A DNA stretch of 13,116 nucleotides from Euperipatoides rowelli (GCA_003024985.2 PXIH01S0002056.1), one strand, 5' to 3'; counted from the first letter of the stretch, positions 1 through 9,884 are shown. Notes: generated by a model not told the origin, from the sequence alone. Made by a program: numbers and translations.

Positions 1-635
1 ATACTAATTTTTAAATATAAAATTCTTTAAAGTGTATTATCAATGCTATTTTCAACTGTTTGTTTTAATTTCTGTTTAGGATGTTGCAATAGGCCTATGT
101 GATGTAATCACTTTTTTCTCACACTGTAGGTATAAATCTTAGATTTTAACATCTTTTTAAATGAAATTAGAAAATTTGCTGAATCGATATACATTTTTAT
201 TAGCAAAATTAAAGTTAATTGACAAAGTTGAAAATAGTATTGATAATACTACCGGTACTTTAATATTTGAAACACTAACTTAGTGTTTCCAAGATGAGAA
301 AAAAGCAAAGATTATTTTGCTAATTACTGTATATTGTAATACGTTCTAATAACTACCATTGGATACCATGACGCTTTGATTACAACTGTAATTTTAAGAT
401 CTCATTACAAATTTTCATTTTATATCTTCCATACTGCATATTTTTATGTTTATTTAATTACCGGTAGATTAAAATTCAATTCATATTTGGAAAAATTATA
501 ATTTTAAAATTGTTCGTTTTTCATCAATTTTTAATCTTTTTCTTCCTGTTAATCTAAAATTATTAAAATTTTTGTTATTGAATCTCAATCAAATAATTCA
601 ATTTGTATAATCTTTTTTTTTCTTTCTTTTTTCAG
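1..635 (+). other. AT-rich intron (or 5' flank) upstream of the coding exon
   Basis: No coding potential or RNA gene is visible here. The stretch ends in a good 3' splice site, so most of it is probably the end of an intron in the 5' UTR of the brat-like gene; the donor exon lies outside the window. It contains one TAGGCCTA (90-97) and two ACCGGT palindromes (251-256 and 460-465), motifs that recur elsewhere in the window. I see no TATA box or promoter that I would defend. Confidence 0.55.
611..635 (+). promoter_or_regulatory. 3' splice acceptor (polypyrimidine tract plus AG)
   Basis: A run of about 22 almost pure pyrimidines ends in TTTTCAG at 629-635, the standard metazoan acceptor pattern. 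It lies 48 bases before the first ATG of the coding ORF. In-frame stops between the acceptor and that ATG mean the exon it opens begins with 5' UTR. The site argues that the single-exon CDS belongs to a normal spliced gene and is not a processed retrocopy. Confidence 0.7.
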
Positions 636-683
636 ATGCAATTATAGAGCTAGGTGAAATTGCCGAATACGTGCTTTTTTCAA
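636..683 (+). other. 5' UTR segment of the coding exon, with a three-codon upstream ORF
   Basis: The exon predicted from the splice acceptor begins directly with ATG CAA TTA TAG (636-647), a minimal upstream ORF in the same frame as the main ORF. A second in-frame TAG follows at 651. Both stops lie before the main ATG pair at 684/687. Whether the upstream ATG is translated depends on the exact acceptor used. Confidence 0.5.
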
Positions 684-2945
684 ATGATGGCATCGCCTAC
701 TCCGTCACTAACAGATTCTTCGGCCATTAGCTCTGTTGTCGACGCTGATATTTTAGAGAATGGCATGAACACTAAGTGCAGTTTATGCAGTGAAACTTAT
801 ACAATTCCTAAGGTGCTGTCATGTTTTCATACTTTTTGTCTACCATGTTTAGAAAAAATTGCAGACAGTCCGGACAAAATGACATGTCCTCAATGTCATC
901 AAGATACTTTATTGTTGTCTCAAGGGGTAGCTGGGCTACCTTCAGATTATGCTATCAGTAATATTCTAGAATCATCCGCTATTGAAGGAACTTCATTGCA
1001 TTGTACTGGTTGCAAGAGCAAAGAATCTAGTGCAGTGGCACGTTGTTTTGATTGTGCCAATTTCCTATGTCCCAACTGTGTAATGGCTCATCAATTTATG
1101 CATTGCTTTGAGGGACATCGGGTTTTGACACTTGGGGAGCTACAGAACAACAAAGATGAACTAAAACTTGAGAAACCTGTGAACTGTAGTCGCCATAAGA
1201 ACGAGCTACTCAAGTATTTTTGTAAGACGTGCAACACCCCAATCTGCAAGGAATGTACCACAGTGGAACATCCAAAAGGTCTTCACGATTATGAGTATTT
1301 ATCGGAAATCGGGCCAAAGCAGGTGGAAATGATTGCACAGCTTGTCGAGGAAAGCAAGACCAAAGTTAATGAACTGCGGAGTGTTTTAAAGAATGTCGAG
1401 CATATGTCAAATCGTCTGCAAGTGCAGTATCATAAGGCACAGACTGAAATTAATGAAACTTTCCAGTTTTATCGCTCAATGTTGGAGGAACGCAAGCAGG
1501 AATCTCTGAAGGAACTTGAGGGAGTCTATAACGCAAAACAGGTGTCTTTGAGCGCAGTGGGACAAAAAACCCAGGAAACGATCGACAAATTGTACCAATG
1601 TTGCGAATTCATCGAGCGCCTGCTCAAATACGCCAGTAATACGGAGATCCTAACCTTCAAGAAGCTGCTGGACAGTCGCCTTCAGACCATTCTTAGCTAT
1701 AATCCAGACATAAGTATGCACAATGTCTATGACATTGAGTTTGTTTCTAATTATCAAGCAATTCAAGTTGGTGTACGCAATACCTTTGGATATATTCGAC
1801 AAAATTCTGACTTGCCAACCATCAATAAGCCACAACCGATTGCCAGGCCTAATGGTCATGTTGATCGGTCTTTGCAAAATGGACACATTTTTGATACAAC
1901 TGGCCTGTTATGCAAACGTTTTAACTCAAACTCCAGTTTGGTTCCATTCTCAGGCAGCTCTGATCTGAATCCTTATGAGAAGTGGTCGAGTGGGGGTATG
2001 GATATTTTTCAAAATGGTGGTGACAGTTTTCCAGCTGTCACTGATCCTGTTATTGATCTGTCTTCAAAACTTATTACTGCTAATTTTTTCCCACCGAAAT
2101 CGCAAATTAAACGACAAAAAATGATCTACCATTGTAAGTTTGGTGAATTTGGAGTCCTTGAAGGTCAGTTCACTGAACCAAGTGGTGTTGCAGTCAATGC
2201 ACAAAATGACATTATTGTTGCAGATACTAATAATCATCGTATTCAAATTTTTGATAAAGAAGGGCGTTTTAAATTCCAGTTTGGGGAATGTGGGAAAAGG
2301 GATGGACAATTATTATATCCAAATCGTGTTGCAGTCGTTAAAACTTCAGGTGATATTGTGGTTACGGAGCGTAGTCCCACACACCAAATTCAAATCTATA
2401 ACCAGTACGGACAGTTCGTGCGTAAGTTTGGGGCCAACATTTTGCAACATCCTCGGGGTGTGACGGTGGATCCCAAGGGCAGGATTATTGTGGTAGAATG
2501 TAAAGTGATGCGTGTTATTATTTTTGACCAGTTGGGCAATGTCTTGCAAAAATTTGGCTGCTCAAAGCATTTGGAGTTTCCTAATGGTGTAGTCGTCAAC
2601 GATAAACAAGAAATCTTTATCAGTGATAACCGCGCCCATTGTGTCAAGGTATTCAATTATGATGGTGTATATTTGCGGCAAATTGGAGGAGAAAGTATCA
2701 CTAACTACCCAATTGGTGTAGGGATTAACCATGCTGGCGAGATTTTAATTGCAGATAATCATAATAATTTCAACTTGACAATTTTTCAGCAAGATGGAAC
2801 TCTGGTCAATGCCTTGGAAAGTAAAGTGAAGCATGCACAGTGCTTTGACGTAGCCTTGATGGATGATGGTTCTGTTGTTTTGGCTAGCAAGGATTATCGC
2901 CTATATATCTACCGCTACATCCAGATCCCTAGCCTGGGACTCTAA
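684..2945 (+). CDS. brat: Brat-type TRIM-NHL translational repressor, RING-containing, 753 aa
   Basis: This gene encodes a TRIM-NHL protein that, by family, represses target mRNAs in the cytoplasm: the NHL propeller binds RNA and contacts Pumilio/Nanos and 4EHP in flies. Visible domains, numbered from the ATG at 684: C3HC4 RING (C32, C35, C47, H49, C52, C55, C68, C71); B-box 1 (C107, C110, C121, C124, C129, C132, then histidines 136-145); B-box 2 (C168, H171, C180, C183, C188, C191, H196, H201); coiled coil about 209-330; low-complexity linker about 375-476; six NHL repeats about 480-745. There is no filamin domain, which argues against TRIM2/3 or TRIM71/lin-41. From memory, the NHL block is nearly identical to fly Brat, and the start MASPTPSL resembles fly MASSPTPSL. 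In-frame stops at 645 and 651 exclude an upstream coding extension in this exon. ATGs at 684 and 687 are tandem; 687 has the better context (A at -3, G at +4). The CDS is intact and single-exon. Fly Brat lacks the RING; C. elegans NCL-1 is the other known relative. Confidence 0.95.
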   Translation: MMASPTPSLTDSSAISSVVDADILENGMNTKCSLCSETYTIPKVLSCFHTFCLPCLEKIADSPDKMTCPQCHQDTLLLSQGVAGLPSDYAISNILESSAIEGTSLHCTGCKSKESSAVARCFDCANFLCPNCVMAHQFMHCFEGHRVLTLGELQNNKDELKLEKPVNCSRHKNELLKYFCKTCNTPICKECTTVEHPKGLHDYEYLSEIGPKQVEMIAQLVEESKTKVNELRSVLKNVEHMSNRLQVQYHKAQTEINETFQFYRSMLEERKQESLKELEGVYNAKQVSLSAVGQKTQETIDKLYQCCEFIERLLKYASNTEILTFKKLLDSRLQTILSYNPDISMHNVYDIEFVSNYQAIQVGVRNTFGYIRQNSDLPTINKPQPIARPNGHVDRSLQNGHIFDTTGLLCKRFNSNSSLVPFSGSSDLNPYEKWSSGGMDIFQNGGDSFPAVTDPVIDLSSKLITANFFPPKSQIKRQKMIYHCKFGEFGVLEGQFTEPSGVAVNAQNDIIVADTNNHRIQIFDKEGRFKFQFGECGKRDGQLLYPNRVAVVKTSGDIVVTERSPTHQIQIYNQYGQFVRKFGANILQHPRGVTVDPKGRIIVVECKVMRVIIFDQLGNVLQKFGCSKHLEFPNGVVVNDKQEIFISDNRAHCVKVFNYDGVYLRQIGGESITNYPIGVGINHAGEILIADNHNNFNLTIFQQDGTLVNALESKVKHAQCFDVALMDDGSVVLASKDYRLYIYRYIQIPSLGL

Positions 2946-3168
2946 CTTTGCACTAAGTAACAGCTCAAACCTACCACGAGAGGCACCAAATATGGAGCAA
3001 CAAACTTCTTTTGGTGCTATTTCCGTTGGTGAATGCAAAAGACTTGCATCAATCAAGTTAATAATGTGAAGAAAAAATAAGGCTTTTTCATATTTATCTT
3101 TTAACAAAATAATCAAATCCCAAGTTGAAGTTGATTCATGATCCTAAATACAAGGATCGTTTTATCCC

Positions 3169-3177
3169 TTATTTATT
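3169..3177 (+). promoter_or_regulatory. AU-rich element nonamer in the 3' UTR
   Basis: TTATTTATT, the consensus AU-rich element nonamer, lies about 225 bases after the stop codon, and another ATTTA-like motif follows (TTATTTAAG). In animals this motif binds mRNA-destabilising proteins such as the tristetraprolin family. In AT-rich sequence a chance match is quite possible. Confidence 0.35.
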
Positions 3178-3989
3178 AGTTATTTAAGCTATAAACATGT
3201 TTCGACATGGAGTTACAAAGTGTTTTGTCAGTTGTTCAGTCCCTTTTTCATCACTCTCTAAATAACGCCATCTTTTTCCACAGTCCAGAGTGGCCCACTC
3301 CAGGTTCTATAAATTATATATTTTATTATGGACGTTTTTTGTCAATTTTTGTGAGCTCCAGTTTCCAGTGTTTTTTCTACCAAGAAAATCACTTTGCCTG
3401 GTTTTTATACATGCCAGGATTTCGGTTTGCTCAACTCTTTAATTCACATTTTACTCTAGCTAGTCACCGAAACAGCCTCTTGCCATAAATATAAACAGAG
3501 AGAAAAAATGTTACGAAAATATAAAATTCATAAAAAAAGACCACTATTCTTTTTCCCATCCCCATAATTTGACTATTTTGTCTACTTAGCATCTTCTTCA
3601 GCCAAATTGAGAGTTTATAGCCTTTTTTACTGCAGGGTTTTTTGTGTCAACCTTGAAAAGTTGTTTGGGTGATCCCATTTTTAAAAATAAAATTGTTATA
3701 AGACCCTTTTGATGCTCCACACTTTTTATTGTGTACTGGTTCCAAAAAATTTATATATAATTTTGAGGGTCTTATAATTATGTCATGAGAGATTTTTAAT
3801 CGCCTGAAATTTTTTTCTTGTCGATATTACACAAGTAACTTTTCAAGTTTCTTTTATATATTTGTTTTGTTTTTATTCCTCTATTTTCATTTTGGAGGAA
3901 AGGCCCTCTACTTTAAATAAATATATGGGAGGGAGTTATTATTTTTTAATTAACTTTTTTTTAATTGTTCCGTTATTTTTTTTCCGTAG

Positions 3990-3996
3990 CTACCTC
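3990..3996 (+). promoter_or_regulatory. Candidate let-7 target site (7-mer seed match)
   Basis: CTACCTC is the exact complement of let-7 positions 2-8. It sits about 1.05 kb into the presumed 3' UTR, in a small GC-richer patch in otherwise T-rich sequence. let-7 is conserved across bilaterians and controls TRIM-NHL relatives such as lin-41. Only the seed match is visible; I have not modelled 3' pairing. Confidence 0.3.
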
Positions 3997-6663
3997 GCGC
4001 ATTTGCAATAGTTTAACTACACATAAAAATAAGCATTCCCATATTATTTTTTAATAAGTTATTTTAACAAAAAAGAAAAAAGAAAAAAATTTTAATATTT
4101 GTAGTTTTTCATGAGGCTGTTATAAACTGAGACCAAATATCTTTAGTATAGATTTATATCATTTTTTTTGTTATGTGCTATGATATTTGTATATGCCACA
4201 GAGCAGAAAGTTTCTAATAAATTACCCTCGGTTGCCTGGTTTCTACCATTTCAATTTTTGATGGTTTTTAAAATTTTAACTTTTTCCACGAACTTTAAAG
4301 ATTTTTCTGTACTATTTTTTAGTATTTTCTCATGTATTTTTGTGGATATACATTTTGATTATCGACTACTTTGGGCCATGTTTTTTTGTATCAATTATTT
4401 TTCTGGGAAAAAAAATAATCTTGTTCTGAGAATTTTCCTATTTCCATGATAAAAAGGTACTTCTCTCTATCATTCTTTGTTTAGATGTTAGATTTTTCTT
4501 ATCGAGATGCATCAATGTTTTGTGCTACAAAAATCCCGATTAAAACACCAAAAAAAAAAAAAAAGTTTCAACAAAAATCTTAAGGACCATTCCTTGTTAC
4601 ACAAAGGGTTTTTTTGCTTCCATCCTCATTGGCCTATAACTTTAGAAATGCTGGCGATGTTGTTGAAACTATATGACCAGAGATTTGTATTTTGCTAGTA
4701 GTTGCTTCTACATAATATCTGTCGATTTTTCTATTTCACTGTTAGAATAAATTTTAAAGAAAAAAGAAAAAAAAAATATAAAAAGAAAAAGAGAAAAAAA
4801 ATCCCTTTACTATACTACTGTGTCACTCTTATCCTGAGGGGTGAGGCACAAGTTTGGTGTTGTTCCAGAATGGTTGTTAAGTATGGCTAGATTTATATTA
4901 AAAAAAGGTAAGAATTGGGTTTTGTCACTGCTGTAAGTTAAATGAGATTACGATTTTTAAATTAGGTTGCCATGACAACTGATGCAGCTGCCATTAGATT
5001 TGGACAAACCTTGGAGATTGGTGATGTTGTTTTTTTCTGTCACTTTTTAAAAAAATAAAACCCAGCCCAAGGTCGAAAGACTTTAAAAAAAAATTTTTTT
5101 TCATAATCAATAAATCATTGTTCTTATATATGTTGACTTTTATCCTCTTTCCAAAGTTTGTTTATGACACTGTTACAGTCCAAGGGTTTTCAGAATTGAA
5201 AAAAAAAATGACCTTTTGTTTTTCATATATTTTTTGCCTTTAAAAAAAACTTGTGAAACATTGCCACAAAAAAATACCCTTAAGATCATTTTGGTAAAAA
5301 AAAAAGGTGAAAAAAAAATTTTCTTGGTGTTGAGTTTTATACCATTTCATACAGTTTTGAATTTTTCATATTTTGTTAATAAGTGTATAGTGTGATTTTG
5401 TTACAAAGTTTATTTGTGGATATATTCCCATGGTTCCTCGGTGTTTTGTGTATGTCCTCGTACTCCATTAGGCTGCTACATTCACAGTGTTAGTAATTTT
5501 TAATTTGCTCAGTTTTATCACTTGATCATTTCTAACAGCGCCCTCTATACAATCCCTGTTCACAATTAATTGAGTAGTATCCAATTTCTGGTCATTAGAT
5601 ATAGCAATATTTACTATTTAAACAAGTTGTATTTAGATTGTAAGTTGAAAATTTAAAAAAAAATGTTTTTGATTTTTAGATTACTTTATTTTTTTTGTTT
5701 AGATATTTTTGGCTATATTTTGAACAAAGTTAACGATAAATAAAATTAGCCAAAAGTTGTCATTTTTAAAAAAAAAAAAAAAAAAATTGAATTCTATATT
5801 GTATTTATATTTTAATGTTTTTAATTAGTTCGTTAGCAAATTATGTGCAATTTAACATTTATAAATTTTATGTTTATTTAGAATTTATCTGTCAAACTTT
5901 TTTGTAAAAGTTTCCTCTATGACATTTGTTATTATGAAGAGTTTTTTTTTACTATTTTATTGTGAAAATTGGTCATTTTTATGGTTTACTTTATGAAATA
6001 TTTATTTTTTATTTTTGTTTAAAGAAAACAATCATGGATATTTTGAAATCTATTATTACGAAGAGTGATCTCTTTTTTTTTTACGTTTTTTAATTTAAAA
6101 TTTTTTTGAAGTTGTAGTTGTTAATAGGTTCTTCCATCATGCATTTGTATTTTTTTTTTTTTTGTGTTACTGTACAAAAATGAAGTACAAATTATGACGA
6201 AATAAGGTATATTTTTTTTTTTAAAGAAATATTTTGACCATGAAATAAGAGTCCTGCCAAATAGTTGTGGACAATTAATTTTTTAAACATGGATTTTTTA
6301 AATATCATATTTTTGAGAATTATTTTTATTGAGCTCTTTTTCTTTATATATAAAATGCTAGTCTAATGATTCAGTATTGTAGGGATTGTTATCCTTTAAA
6401 TTCTAGAGGGACCCAAATAAACCAATCAAAAGCATTCCAGATATTTAAATCATTTTGTTATGCATTAATATTGATGTATCTTGCCATTTAAAACCATTCC
6501 TTAAAATAACTTTCCTAACTTGTTGATCATTTGATAGTTTTATTTGGTCCTAATGTTGTTTAAGGATTAAATCCTTTTGCCTGGGTATTTAAAAAGCTAA
6601 AAAAAAATCTAAAAAAAAAATTATTATTGGTTTGTTGTGAAAATAAAAGTTTATAATTGTATG

Positions 6664-6960
6664 AGGGCGCTTCTTTTACAACGTCTTGGCCACGGTTTGT
6701 TCAAGCCAGTCCTCGATGCTTCAGTGCTTTATCGATAAATTGTCTTCTTAGTGAGGCCGCAGTGTTTTGTCGGTAGTTTTGTGATGTTGTAATCAAGCTC
6801 GCTTTTGAACATCGAAAAAGTTATTTGGGTCAAGGCCCAGTCACTGGCATATGATTGTCTTGTGTTTTGGTTCCAGTTCCATATCCTGTAGCATCTCTAA
6901 TGTTCCAAATGGACATTCCGTTATATTAGCACAGCTGCAGGTACTGGTCTGCATGTATGT
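6664..6960 (+). other. GC-richer island inside the presumed 3' UTR
   Basis: About 300 bases stand out from the T-rich background: hand counts give 31 of 60 G+C in 6661-6720 and 24 of 60 in 6721-6780. There is no long open reading frame on either strand. It may be a conserved UTR element, a structured RNA segment or an old transposon insertion; I cannot tell which. It holds an ACATTCC heptamer (6913-6919) that matches the miR-1 seed. Confidence 0.4.
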
Positions 6961-7289
6961 TGTGTGCAAATCATAATCAGCTTTTTTTTTGTTTGTCATT
7001 GTTTCTTAATTTATAAGTACAGCGTCTGGCTGCTGTCGGACTATTTTTACATGTTAATTTGTTGAAATTTAACTTATTTCTCTTGTTTTCCTCAATTTTT
7101 TTGTCTATATATTGCCTGATGAGGCTTTCAAACAAATACCATCTGTTTTTTTTTGTAACTTCCATTCATTTTTTATTGATTTGATCATTTTTAATGGTTT
7201 ATCATGTTAATTTATAAATTTTTTCATTAAAATGGTAAAATTTTATTGTCTTTCATACATTTTGTTAAAAGTGTATTACAATGGTAATC

Positions 7290-7345
7290 AATAAAGTATT
7301 TTGTTTGCTTGAATTTATTGTGTATTGCCGTTTGTTTAGTGTTAT
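7290..7345 (+). terminator. Candidate poly(A) signal and cleavage region
   Basis: AATAAA at 7290-7295 is followed about 25 bases on by GT-rich sequence (TTGTGTATTG, TTTGTTTAGTG) at 7318-7345. This is the classic order of hexamer, cleavage site and downstream GU element, with cleavage expected near 7310. The + strand T excess fades just after it, which makes this the best candidate for the distal end of the brat-like transcript. A second AATAAA is at 7380-7385. Confidence 0.5.
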
Positions 7346-9884
7346 GTTTAATTTAAAAATCTATTTTTACATTATTTTTAATAAATTAACCTTTGCACAA
7401 GTGTTTTTTTTTCTTTTACTATTTTATAATATAAAATTAACAGAATTTGATTAGCCAAAATAAACAGTATGTGAAATGTGTAATATAACCAGAAGACCAC
7501 ATCTTGAAGCGGTGTTTGTGTGTATGCAATATTAAAGGTATACTGTATGTTGTTTTGTACATTAATTTACTGTATTTGATTTTATATTTATCTTGAACTT
7601 TCTATCATTTTACTTTAAAAATAATTTATTAACTTGAAGGTTTGAACTTGTTCCAAGTATACTACCTCTGAATTCATCATAGACTATTTCTCGCAGATCA
7701 GTAGATACAAATCAGATTATTTATTTTTGCAGCTGTGCCTTGTGTAGATGTCAGGCGAACCTCATTTTTGGTAGATTAAATGCTTTAGATAACACAAACA
7801 TATTGGCTCTCTAGATATATCCTTTTTAGATTATCACAAATAATAACCTTCCACAGTTTAATGTTTAAAACAAACTTTATTGAAACACTATGGAATTTGC
7901 TTAGTCAAAGCTTATTATAGATGTACTATCATGTACAGAATTCATGTGTAAAAATCAGTCAAAAATAGATGTAGATAAGTTAAATATTGAAATCATATGT
8001 AAAATATTAACCAATACGGCTATAGTTTGACGATAAACTTTAGTGGAAAATGGCTAAAACTTTATGGTTGATAAGTAAATGTAATCGGTCTCATTAATGC
8101 ATTTTTGAAGTTGCACACATGCACATTGCACAATGTAATTTATGATCTGATTATAATGTCATGCTTAGAAGAATCCTCAATGAGAATAATGCACTAAATA
8201 TATTTTTTAATTTAAATTAGTTTTAATCTTTTATTTCTGTGTGAAATTTTTTTTAAGCACACCATTGTTAAGATTAAAAAATTTGTTCCCATATTTTAAA
8301 AAAAAAAATTTTTTTTGCATGATAGATAAGCTTTTTTGCTTGTGTTAATATTACTATTATATTGCGTTTATACATTCATTCATAAAGAAATACTATGTAC
8401 AGTAAAATAATACAATTTGTAAAAAAAAAAAAAAATTTTATTTGGATCTCTAGCCCATTTACAAATATGAAATCCAATCACAGTAATTCACATTGATAAA
8501 TTACCTTTATACATTAGTTGTGTTAATTAAAAAAAAAACTAAAAAATATAAATTTCTTTTACAAAACCAATTTAATTTTATATTGTCCAATAAACACTTA
8601 TTTGAGGATTAATTGTATCCAACAATTTAAAAAGTTAAATTTTATATCGCTGTTCACATTTTAGCATCATTGTTAGGCTATAGCTGACCTGGGCTATCTT
8701 CTAGTCCTAAGTTTTAAAAAGTTTGTTTGCTCTTGTGTTTTATCCCGAGTTCAAGCCACTTCTGATTGGTAAGTAGTTATTAAATTTGCTAAAGAACTTT
8801 TGTGTAAATTTATTGTGTATTAAATTTCTACTTAAATGTTAATTTGAGAAATTGTAGTACGTCTTTATATTTAATATAACTCATTTAAAATTACTTTAAT
8901 AATCCATTTCTGTACTCTTCCAGTTCATCAATTAAAATAAGTATTATGAAAAATTTTTGTTTTGATTTTGTTGTATACCGGTACTACAAATTTTAAAAAG
9001 GAAAACAAAATTGGCATTTGATAAGTTTCAAATTTAAAAGCAATTTCAAAATTACAAATTTACCAAACACACACAAAGCTATGAAGGATTAGAACCTTAA
9101 TACTTTTTTTTAAAGGTTAGACTATTATAATTTTTGAAATTAGAAACATTACGGTACTGTACTTAAAAAGATATATCCCAAAAGATATTTCTAAAGTGTA
9201 AAATATATATAGACCTATTAGTTTTAGATTATACTTTGAGAAATTAGGGTCAACAAGATATTCTCAAACGTTACCCACAGGGATATGATTTAAAGTTAGA
9301 TTTTTTTTGTTTGTGTTTTATGAGATTTAATTTAATTCTTAAAAACAAATCAATTCTTCAAAATAAATTAGTTTTCAAATACTATTTTAACTATTTTGGC
9401 TATAATTGGGAAGACACAATAGGTTACTGTACATGAGGTGGTGAACTAAATTGTGAGATAGTAGCCTGCACAAAAAGATATCTGAACATGTATAATGATA
9501 ATTATTAATGAGGGAAATTGATTGAAATTTTATATATGGATGATTTGGTTACCACAAAAAAACTTCATTAATGTAAACCTTAAATTATTTATAAAATTAT
9601 TTTTTATTTGTATGTAAATTGAAAACCTGTAATAGGTTTCATCCTTGAATGGCATGAAATCTATGAATATATCTAAAATTTTGTTAATAAATACCAGATC
9701 TATCTAATTTTATAATAACAGTTCACAATTTATGTGGGGGTTTGTTTCTTGGTAATACGTGTATAAATCAAATTTATGTAAATAAAACATTTTCCAATGG
9801 GAAAATTGTTAAACCTAAGAGTTAGAGGAGAGTTATGCCTAAAAAGTAATTATTTTTCTCACTGCATACTTTTTTAAACTATTA

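Larger units (their letters stand above)
2946..7310 (+). other. Probable long U-rich 3' UTR of the brat-like gene
   Basis: After the TAA at 2943-2945 there is no credible coding sequence for over 4 kb. The + strand is markedly T-biased: hand counts give 36 T against 11 A in 3841-3900, whereas intergenic DNA at 9001-9060 has 19 T against 29 A. Long U tracts (for example T14 at 6150-6163), AU-rich pentamers and an AU-rich nonamer at 3169-3177 fit a 3' UTR. It contains many AATAAA signals (3686, 3916, 4746, 5054, 5109, 5739, 6416, 6642, 7290), so several isoform ends are possible. A-runs at 4550-4564 and 5768-5786 could cause false internal oligo-dT priming. The exact end is inferred from the signal at 7290. 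Confidence 0.6.

Noticed and set aside
654-683. Extension of the brat-like protein upstream of 684 (start at 654)
   Set aside because: The codon at 654 is GTG, not ATG. The conserved MASPTPSL start and good initiation context are at 684/687.
1650-2656. ORFs on both strands overlapping the CDS in other frames
   Set aside because: They are shadows of the well-conserved Brat reading frame and resemble no known protein.
684-2945. Brat-like gene as a processed retrocopy, because it is intronless
   Set aside because: A strong splice acceptor lies just upstream, the frame is intact, and no poly(A) tail or target-site duplication is seen after it.
3207-3488. 93-codon + strand ORF after the brat-like gene
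   Set aside because: The translation is dominated by F, S, H and L from T-rich DNA and has no recognisable motif; it fits a chance ORF in a 3' UTR.
4168-4890. Three + strand ORFs of 62-93 codons, one apparently membrane-like
   Set aside because: Their phenylalanine-rich and lysine-rich content directly reflects poly-T and poly-A tracts; there is no family similarity or initiation context.
5768-5786. A19 run as the poly(A) tail of a retroposed gene or SINE
   Set aside because: No source sequence or pol III promoter boxes were found upstream, and long A and T runs are common throughout this region.
6977-7165. 62-codon - strand ORF
   Set aside because: It is rich in K and N from T-rich + strand sequence, with no motif; it overlaps the presumed UTR end.
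8680-8760. tRNA- or SINE-like pol III boxes (GAGTTCAAGCC with an A-box-like motif upstream)
   Set aside because: The B-box match is imperfect, the spacing is too long for a tRNA and no cloverleaf can be drawn.
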